DNA of 10,320 nucleotides from Candidatus Omnitrophota bacterium (GTDB lineage Bacteria > Omnitrophota > Gorgyraeia > Gygaellales > Profunditerraquicolaceae). The stretch spans positions 1 to 10,320 of the forward strand of contig JAPLLM010000002.1 of assembly GCA_026387555.1 (NCBI GenBank), read 5' to 3'. The translations under genes and the position numbers were made by a program. This document shows, piece after piece, positions 1 to 6,079 of the stretch (positions within the stretch are counted from its first letter, which is position 1; every line of letters begins with the position of its first letter). The notes below the pieces were generated by a model. That model searched no databases. It was not told the origin of the DNA and saw only the letters and a list, made by a program, of their open reading frames with translations.

Positions 1-1071
1 AGCGGTAATACGGTCAATGATCTGCAAATCAATCTGCAGGAAGCTGTGTATATTTTCGAAGATTTTATCGCCAGGGAGCCGAAGGAATATTTTTGGACTT
101 ATAAAATCTGGAAGCACGGGTTAGAGCGGGATATTTTAATCCTTTGGGACGGCAGGGCCGGGCATTTAAGGCAGGCGCAGGCTGCAGGGGCGCTGCTTGC
201 GGAGAGCTTAAAAACGAGAAACATTGAAGCAATAATCCGGGAAGTAGAAGTAAAACCGGGGGTCGATACTTACGCGAGCCTTTTGCGATTTACTCCCGAT
301 TTTATCATCTCCTGCGGCGCATCTACGGCTAAGATCAATTATCGCTTAAGTAAAGTTAATCAGGCAAAGTCCATAGTCATCATGCGGCCCGGGTTGATGA
401 ATATTAACAAATTTGATCTGGCGATCATCCCGCGCCACGACAATTCTCCTAAAAGAAAGAACGTCGTCGAAACCGATGGAGCGCTGAACCTTATTGACGA
501 GGATTACCTTAAGGATCAAGCAGCTAAACTGAATTTAAAAGCGGCAAATTATATCGGGTTATTGTTAGGCGGAGACTCCAAGAAGTTTATCCTGAATAGA
601 GAGAGCGTATTGGAAGTGTCGCGGCAATTAAAGAGAGGGGCACAGGAGTTAGGCGCAGATATCCTTATTTCTACATCGCGGCGCACGCCGAAGGAGATAG
701 AGGATCTGATCAAAGATGAATTTAAGGATTATTCTGCTTGCAAGTTATTGGTCATTGCCAATGAAAAAAATATCCCGGAGGCAGTCGGCGGCATACTGGG
801 GTTAAGTTCGCTGATGATTATTTCTCCGGAGAGTATCTCTATGGTTTCAGAGGCCGCTTCCAGCGGAAAACATGTCTTAGTCTTTAAAGAAAAGGGATTA
901 AGCAGGAAACACGCGCGGTTTTTAGAATACCTCGCTGAAAATAAATATATCCATTTGACCAATGTTTGTGATTTAGCGGCAAAGATCGCGCAGATACACT
1001 CCGCTAAATTGGAGAACAAAGTATTACAGGATGGCCTATCGGTTCAGAAAGCTATGGCGCAAATAATATGA
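1..1071 (+). CDS. 3' part of a fused lipid A acyltransferase (LpxL-type C-terminus) / ELM1-like glycosyltransferase
   Basis: The reading frame is open from base 1, so this gene is cut at its 5' end; 356 residues are visible. Residues 1-38 look like the extreme C-terminus of an LpxL/HtrB-type lysophospholipid acyltransferase, ending in the PKEYFWTYKIWK block (27-38) that corresponds to the family's PEQW-W-H-R-W-K ending. From residue 43 the frame runs straight into an ELM1-like (DUF1022) GT-B-type domain with GGDSK at 190, SRRTP at 226-230, and SPESISM (275-281) followed by SEA (E284). A GTG at 46 could be called as a start, but it lies inside the acyltransferase tail and would leave a meaningless leader. 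No good start codon precedes the ELM1 part, so I read a true fusion. The acyltransferase would add a secondary acyl chain to lipid A at the inner membrane. The ELM1 domain is a predicted glycosyltransferase of unknown substrate. It overlaps the next gene by 4 bases. Confidence 0.8.
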   Translation, partial: SGNTVNDLQINLQEAVYIFEDFIAREPKEYFWTYKIWKHGLERDILILWDGRAGHLRQAQAAGALLAESLKTRNIEAIIREVEVKPGVDTYASLLRFTPDFIISCGASTAKINYRLSKVNQAKSIVIMRPGLMNINKFDLAIIPRHDNSPKRKNVVETDGALNLIDEDYLKDQAAKLNLKAANYIGLLLGGDSKKFILNRESVLEVSRQLKRGAQELGADILISTSRRTPKEIEDLIKDEFKDYSACKLLVIANEKNIPEAVGGILGLSSLMIISPESISMVSEAASSGKHVLVFKEKGLSRKHARFLEYLAENKYIHLTNVCDLAAKIAQIHSAKLENKVLQDGLSVQKAMAQII

Positions 1072-3158
1072 ATTGCCTTCAAATATTACCGGAACTAAAC
1101 GTAGGCGGGGTTGAGCCCGGGACGCTGGATTTAGCGCGCCATTTGGTCAAACGTGGGCATAAGGCTGTAGTCGTATCAGCAGGCGGGGCCATGGTAAAAG
1201 ATATTCAGGCTGCCGGCGCCGTACACTATCAGCTTCCGGTGCATAAGAAATCTTTATGGATGATGTTCAAGATGGTCCCGGCCCTGGCGGATATCATCAA
1301 GAAAGAAAAAATTGACATAGTCCACGCGCGCTCCCGCGTCCCGGCGTGGATAGCATTTTTTGCCTGCCGTCGCACCAAGGCAGTATTCATTACTACCTGC
1401 CACGGTTATTATAAGAAGCATCCTTTTAGTTATGTAATGGGTTGGTCCAAGAGGGTGATCGCTTTAAGCAATATTATCGCCCGTCACATGATCGAAGACT
1501 TTGATGTCCCCGTCGAGCGCGTAAGGATCATTGCGCGCAGCGTAGATGCGGCAAGATTCAAATACCTTAGTCCGGATGAAAAGCGCAAAGAAGAATTCAA
1601 TGTGGGCATAATCGGCAGGATCACTCCTTTGAAAGGCCATCTGCATTTTATCAAGGCAATGGCAAAGGTCGCGCGTAGTATCCCGCGCTTAAAGATCTGG
1701 ATCGTAGGAGATGCGCCGGCGCAAAAGCAGGCCTATAAAGAGCAGGTTCAGGTTTTAGTAAGGAGGTTGGGGCTCTGGCACTGCACGGAGTTTCTGGGAG
1801 TGCAGAGAAATATCCCGGAGATAATGTCGCAGCTGGATTTAGTCGTTCTGGCTACTACCACGCATGAGGCTTTCGGCCGCGTGATCATCGAGGCGCAGGC
1901 AGCGGGTGTCCCTGTGGTCGCTACGGAAGTCGGAGGAGTGATCGATATAATCGAGAATAATGTAAACGGGCTTCTTGTCCCAGCGCAGGACTCTTCCGCT
2001 ATGGCAGAAGCGGTCTTGAGTATTTTTAAAGATAAGCTGCTCGCGCGCACACTCGCCGAGAATGCTTATAAGAAGGTATTAGAAAAATACAATGTGGAGT
2101 TGATGGTCAAGAATACGCTCCAAGTATATGAAGATGCGCTGAAGAGTTTTAAGGTATTAATACTTAAATTCAGTTCGCTCGGTGACATTATTTTATCTAC
2201 TGCCGGGATCAGGGCGATAAGGGAGAAATTCGCCGAGCATTATAAGATCTCGTTTTTGGTTAGTGATGAATCCAAAGACGTGCTTTTAAGATGCCCCTAT
2301 ATCGACGAGCTGCTGGTAGCTGACTTTAAGGGCAAGGATAGCGGCTTCAAAGGGCTTTGGAATATGGGGCGGCTTCTAAGAAAAAAGAATTTTGATATTG
2401 TCGTTGATTTGCAGAATAACCGCGCGAGCCACATCCTCGCGCGTCTCTCTGCAAGCCTTAACCGCTACGGTTATGATAATAAAAAATTCGGTTTCCTGTT
2501 AAATTACAGGATCAAAGACGATAAGCCGCCGATAGGGCCGGTGGAACATCAGTTCAGGATATTAAAACTGCTCGGTATCGATTTGAAAGATCCGCATTTG
2601 GAGATCTGGCCTTCGCGGGAAGATGAGATCTACATTGATGAATTATTGAATAAGGAGTGGCTAAGCGCCAATCAAAAGCTCATCGGTTTTAATCTAAGCG
2701 CGAGCTCCCGATGGCTTACTAAGAGCTGGCCGCAGGAACACATCGCCAAATTGTGCGAGGAGTTAGGCTATCGAGATATGCGCATGGTTCTTACCGGCAC
2801 GCAGGCTGACGCGCCGGCAGCGGAATCATTAATCGGGATGGTCAAGAATACAAAGCTGATCAATGCCTGCGGAAAAACTACGGTTAACCAGCTAGCTTGT
2901 TTGATAAAGAAGTGCGCGGCATACGTCTCTGCGGATTCTTCGCCTCTTCATGTCGCGGCCGCAGTAAATACGCCTTTTGTAGCGCTCTTCGGTCCGACTG
3001 ACCCGCGCAGGCATATGCCGCCGGCCAGAGAGTATATCTTAATTAAAAAAGATCTGCCTTGCTCCCCCTGTTATAAGTCTAAATGCAAAAAGAAGAAATG
3101 CGTGGAATTGATTACTCCGGAAGAAGTAATGCAAGCGATACTTAAGATTATAAAATGA
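1068..3158 (+). CDS. Bifunctional GT4-GT9 glycosyltransferase fusion (LPS core)
   Basis: This 696-residue protein joins two complete glycosyltransferases without a visible linker. Residues 1-361 are GT4 (GT-B fold). They have the N-terminal NVGG loop, a GRITPLKG donor-site block (R184, K189) and the EX7E pair (E267, E275). The usual NGVD motif is changed to RSVD. Residues 362-696 are a GT9 heptosyltransferase-like domain that begins KVLILKFSSLGD. It has the GD motif aspartate at D373, an ADSSPLH nucleotide-sugar block (D623, H628), FGPTDP, and a C-terminal cysteine quartet C665, C668, C673, C678. No plausible start codon lies at the junction near 2151, and both halves are full length, so this is a fusion rather than a missed stop. 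The ATG overlaps the previous stop (ATGA) with no obvious Shine-Dalgarno, which suggests translational coupling. It probably acts on the cytoplasmic face of the inner membrane, adding two core sugars. Donors cannot be read from sequence; the GT9 half suggests ADP-heptose. Confidence 0.9.
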   Translation: MNCLQILPELNVGGVEPGTLDLARHLVKRGHKAVVVSAGGAMVKDIQAAGAVHYQLPVHKKSLWMMFKMVPALADIIKKEKIDIVHARSRVPAWIAFFACRRTKAVFITTCHGYYKKHPFSYVMGWSKRVIALSNIIARHMIEDFDVPVERVRIIARSVDAARFKYLSPDEKRKEEFNVGIIGRITPLKGHLHFIKAMAKVARSIPRLKIWIVGDAPAQKQAYKEQVQVLVRRLGLWHCTEFLGVQRNIPEIMSQLDLVVLATTTHEAFGRVIIEAQAAGVPVVATEVGGVIDIIENNVNGLLVPAQDSSAMAEAVLSIFKDKLLARTLAENAYKKVLEKYNVELMVKNTLQVYEDALKSFKVLILKFSSLGDIILSTAGIRAIREKFAEHYKISFLVSDESKDVLLRCPYIDELLVADFKGKDSGFKGLWNMGRLLRKKNFDIVVDLQNNRASHILARLSASLNRYGYDNKKFGFLLNYRIKDDKPPIGPVEHQFRILKLLGIDLKDPHLEIWPSREDEIYIDELLNKEWLSANQKLIGFNLSASSRWLTKSWPQEHIAKLCEELGYRDMRMVLTGTQADAPAAESLIGMVKNTKLINACGKTTVNQLACLIKKCAAYVSADSSPLHVAAAVNTPFVALFGPTDPRRHMPPAREYILIKKDLPCSPCYKSKCKKKKCVELITPEEVMQAILKIIK

Positions 3159-4261
3159 ACATACTATTCTTGGTAAATCATTTGAACGTCGGAGGGATAA
3201 CAAGCTATATTCTGACTTTGGGCAAGGGGCTCAAAGTTAAAGGCCACCGGGTTATCGTTGCTTCCAGCGGCGGGGCCCTGATGGATAAGATGCTCGAGCT
3301 GGGGTTTGAGTGTTTTGTCGTCCCACTGGACACCAAAAGCGAATTAAGCCCTAAGATATTGAAGAGTTTCCTGATACTGCGAAAATTAATAAAAGAAGAG
3401 AATATCGACATTATACATTCGCATAGCCGGACGACGCAGGTTTTAGCCGCTCTTTTAAGCCGGCGCACAAGGCCCGCGCGGGTATTTACCTGCCACGGAT
3501 TTTTTAAGCCCAGATTATTTAGAAGGTTGTTTCCCTTATGGGGGGATAAAATTATCGCCATAAGCCATCAGGTCGATGAACACCTGGTCCGGGATTTCGC
3601 GGTTTCCGGCGAGGATATCGAAGTGGTGCACAACGGAGTGGATATCAAGCGATTCGGGAATATCGAACCGGAGTTCAGGGACCAAGAGCGTCAAAAGTTG
3701 AGATTAAGAAATTCTCCAGTAGTAGGTATTGTGGCGCGGTTATCCGATGTAAAGGGGCATGTCTATCTGTTGGGTGCTATGAAGTCGGTCCTGGATAAAA
3801 TACCCGCAGCGCAATTATTGATCGTCGGTGAAGGTAGAATGAAGGATGAGTTGGTTAAGCGCGCGTCTGAATTGGGAATCGATAAGAGCGTTTATTTTGT
3901 TGCTCACTCCGAAGACACAAGAAAAATCCTTGCGGCAATGGACGTGTTTGTCATGCCATCTTTGCAAGAGGGGTTGGGTCTTGCGCTTATGGAAGCGATG
4001 GCAGCGGGGCTGGCTGTGGTCGGTTCCGATATCGGAGGAATAAAGGCCTTGATCAAAGACGGAGAGAACGGGCTCTTGGTTAGTCCCGCTGATACCGAAG
4101 GGTTGAGCAAGGCAATATTGGAGTTGCTTCAGGATGAGGAAAAAAGAAAGAGATTCGGCCGCGAGGCGGCGAAATTTATCGCGGCAAATTTTTCGCAAGA
4201 GAAGATGGTCAATGGAACTGAAAGGATCTATCTGGAATGTTTAAACAAAAAAGCCGGATAA
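3155..4261 (+). CDS. GT4 family glycosyltransferase
   Basis: This is a 368-residue, single-domain GT4 enzyme of normal length, predicted cytosolic or membrane-peripheral with no transmembrane segment. Visible marks are the N-terminal NVGG glycine loop, a CHGFFKP segment, NGVD before the C-terminal lobe, an ARLSDVKG donor-binding block (R195, K200), and the EX7E motif EGLGLALME (E272, E280) that contacts the nucleotide-sugar. It is a retaining glycosyltransferase by family. It resembles the GT4 half of the preceding fusion throughout (NVGG, SGG/AGG, DI-H-SR, CHG, DF-V), so the two are probably paralogues. The start ATG overlaps the upstream stop by 4 bases (ATGA), and the 3' end overlaps the deacetylase gene by 25 bases. 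It probably adds a hexose or similar sugar to the LPS core; donor and acceptor are unknown. Confidence 0.9.
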   Translation: MNILFLVNHLNVGGITSYILTLGKGLKVKGHRVIVASSGGALMDKMLELGFECFVVPLDTKSELSPKILKSFLILRKLIKEENIDIIHSHSRTTQVLAALLSRRTRPARVFTCHGFFKPRLFRRLFPLWGDKIIAISHQVDEHLVRDFAVSGEDIEVVHNGVDIKRFGNIEPEFRDQERQKLRLRNSPVVGIVARLSDVKGHVYLLGAMKSVLDKIPAAQLLIVGEGRMKDELVKRASELGIDKSVYFVAHSEDTRKILAAMDVFVMPSLQEGLGLALMEAMAAGLAVVGSDIGGIKALIKDGENGLLVSPADTEGLSKAILELLQDEEKRKRFGREAAKFIAANFSQEKMVNGTERIYLECLNKKAG

Positions 4262-5052
4262 TTCTTGCGGCGGTATTATTAACCGGGATAATCTTTGTTT
4301 TTAATTTCCTGCGCCAGGGTTATATTGTACCCGTTCTTATGTACCATCGTGTGGAGCCGGTATCAGACGGGAGTATGCTCATGGTAAGCAGCTCAGCGCT
4401 TGAGCGGCAGATGAAATTCTTAAGAGACCATAATTATAATGTCATCCGCTTAAAAGAGCTCGTAGGCCTGATAAAAGAAAATAAGAAAATACCCGCCAAG
4501 ACAGTCGCGATAACCTTTGATGACGGGAATAAAGATAATTATACGTGTGCCTTTCCTGTCCTTAAGAAATACCGTATTCCGGCGACGATGTTTGTGATCG
4601 TCGATGAGATATCCCGGCCGCAAGGGGACCGCTTGAGCTGGGAAGAAATTAAGACTATGCTTGATTCCGGGTTGGTGGATATCGGAAGCCACACCATGGG
4701 TCCGCAGCCGCTTATATTTATTGAATCCGAAGACGAGCTAAAGAGGCAGATATTCGCCTCTAAAAAAATACTGGAAAATAGGCTTGGCTATAAAATCGAC
4801 CTGTTCAGTTATCCCGAGGGATTTTTTAACGCTAAAATCCGGCAATTGGTTATCGATGCCGGATACTTAGGGGCGGTGGCGACTAATCCCGGCAGGAAGT
4901 ATCCGAGTAAAGATGTCTTTTTACTTAAACGCATAAGGATATCGGAGAATTCTTCTAATATGTTTGTTTTCGCTGTGGAATCTTCGGGTTTTTATACCAT
5001 CGCCAAGGAATACAAGAAGGCGCAGAAAGAGGCCAAAAATGAAAGACGGTGA
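4237..5052 (+). CDS. Membrane-anchored polysaccharide deacetylase (CE4-like), altered metal site
   Basis: This 271-residue protein begins with basic residues and a hydrophobic segment (about 8-25), consistent with an N-terminal membrane anchor and a periplasmic catalytic domain. The CE4/NodB fold is shown by VPVLMYHRV near residue 31, TFDDG with D95 (catalytic base by family) and D96 (metal ligand), GSHT with H152, and SYPEG (Y192-G195) in the place of the arginine/proline motif. The usual second histidine of the H-S/T-x-x-H motif is a proline here (P156, in SHTMGPQPL), so metal binding and activity are uncertain. Its length suits short PgaB/IcaB-like deacetylases. The start is supported by AAGGA at 4222-4226 and by the anchor sequence directly after it. 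It sits among core glycosyltransferases with overlaps on both sides, so it may N-deacetylate a core or O-chain amino sugar. The substrate is not visible. Confidence 0.85.
   Translation: MFKQKSRIILAAVLLTGIIFVFNFLRQGYIVPVLMYHRVEPVSDGSMLMVSSSALERQMKFLRDHNYNVIRLKELVGLIKENKKIPAKTVAITFDDGNKDNYTCAFPVLKKYRIPATMFVIVDEISRPQGDRLSWEEIKTMLDSGLVDIGSHTMGPQPLIFIESEDELKRQIFASKKILENRLGYKIDLFSYPEGFFNAKIRQLVIDAGYLGAVATNPGRKYPSKDVFLLKRIRISENSSNMFVFAVESSGFYTIAKEYKKAQKEAKNERR
5028..5032 (+). promoter_or_regulatory. Ribosome binding site (AGAGG) for the WaaF-like gene
   Basis: AGAGG, within AAAGAGG at 5026-5032, ends 6 bases before the ATG at 5039. It decides the start: the in-frame ATG at 4964 lies deep inside the deacetylase gene and adds 25 arginine-rich residues that do not belong to the GT9 family, whereas 5039 begins the normal N-terminus. 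Confidence 0.7.
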
Positions 5053-6079
5053 AAAGATACTGATCTTTAACGTAAACTGGGTGGGAGATGTCCTTTTTTC
5101 TACCGCGACCATCAGGAATATCCGCAGGAATTTTCCGGAGAGCTACATCGCCTGCATCGTCCCCAGCCGGTGCTACCCGGTTTTAAAAGGGAATCCGCAC
5201 CTTGACGAGGTCATCATATTCGACGAGAAAGACCGCCACGCGGGGATCTTTAAACAGATGGATTTTATTCGCCTCCTTAAGTCCAAACGTTTTGATAAGG
5301 TATTCCTCTTGCACCGTTCGTTTAGCCGGGCTTTAATTTGCCGGCTCGCCGGTATTCCGGAAAGGATAGGATATGACACCAAGAAGAGAGGGTTCCTTCT
5401 AACCAAGAAATTCAAGCCTCCAAAAATGGACGCCATGCACCGCATAGATTTTTACCTGAACATCATCGAAAACGCGGGGCTTAAGGTGGAAGACAGGTAT
5501 ACGGAATTTTTTATAGGCGACGAGGACGAACAGTTCGTCGGCGATTTCTTAAAAAAGAACTCCGTAGGCGCAAACGATCTTTTAGCGGTAATTAATCCTG
5601 GAGGGAACTGGCCGCCGAAGCGTTGGCCCAAAGAATACTGGGCAGAACTAGCGGATAAATTGATCACTGACTTTAAAGCCAAAGTCGTCATCCCCGGGGC
5701 CCGTAATGATATTAACCTCGCCCAGTCGATTAAGTCTTTAATGAAAGGCGCTCCTGTACTTGCCTGCGGGGCCTTGAATCTTAAGCAGCTTGCGGCACTC
5801 GCTAAAAGGTCGGATATTTTTATTACCGCGGATACCGGGCCGCTGCATATAGCCAACGCGGCGGGCGCTAAGAATATCATCGCGCTCTTCGGCCCGACTG
5901 ACCCGCAGCTTACCGGGCCGTATCCTTTGAAAAATACTATAATCATCCGTAAGGACGTCGGATGCAAAATACCTTGTTATGAAGTCCACTGCAAGGATAA
6001 CCGCTGCATGAAGGCAATTTTGCCGGAAGACGTAATTAAAGAGGTCAGGTTTGTAATCAAAAATGAAAAAAATAAATAA
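5039..6079 (+). CDS. waaF: LPS heptosyltransferase II-like protein (GT9)
   Basis: This is a 346-residue GT9 protein of normal family length. It should transfer L-glycero-D-manno-heptose from ADP-heptose to the inner core on the cytoplasmic face. Evidence: the N-terminus MKDGEKILIFNVNWVGD with catalytic-type aspartate D17; GNPHLDEVI; the R-x-GYD-K block; NPGGNWPPKRWP at mid-protein; the ADTGPLH nucleotide-sugar site (D265, H270); FGPTDP; and a C-terminal cysteine quartet C309, C313, C318, C323. The W-V-G-D start and the single-domain form make it the most WaaF-like of the four GT9 modules here. Heptosyltransferase I, III or another GT9 role remains possible. Start chosen at 5039 because of the Shine-Dalgarno and family N-terminus. 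It overlaps the deacetylase by 14 bases and the next gene by 17 bases. Confidence 0.85.
   Translation: MKDGEKILIFNVNWVGDVLFSTATIRNIRRNFPESYIACIVPSRCYPVLKGNPHLDEVIIFDEKDRHAGIFKQMDFIRLLKSKRFDKVFLLHRSFSRALICRLAGIPERIGYDTKKRGFLLTKKFKPPKMDAMHRIDFYLNIIENAGLKVEDRYTEFFIGDEDEQFVGDFLKKNSVGANDLLAVINPGGNWPPKRWPKEYWAELADKLITDFKAKVVIPGARNDINLAQSIKSLMKGAPVLACGALNLKQLAALAKRSDIFITADTGPLHIANAAGAKNIIALFGPTDPQLTGPYPLKNTIIIRKDVGCKIPCYEVHCKDNRCMKAILPEDVIKEVRFVIKNEKNK

Noticed and set aside
46..1071. Independent ELM1-like gene starting at GTG 46
   Set aside because: The codons before and after 46 are one continuous acyltransferase-like tail in the same frame, with no stop back to base 1; the GTG has no convincing ribosome site and lies before the W-K end of that tail.
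2980..3010. Direct DNA repeat with 5880-5910 (around FGPTDP)
   Set aside because: The near-identity is short and coincides with a conserved protein motif in two GT9 domains; flanking DNA differs, so it is coding conservation, not a repeat element.
4964..5038. Longer N-terminus for the WaaF-like gene
   Set aside because: It would add 25 arginine-rich residues not typical of GT9 and lie fully inside the deacetylase gene; the ATG at 5039 has AGAGG six bases upstream and begins the family N-terminus.
5452..5967. Minus-strand open frames, including 171-, 133- and 127-codon ones
   Set aside because: All lie opposite well-supported plus-strand genes, show no recognisable domains and have the composition of antisense shadows.
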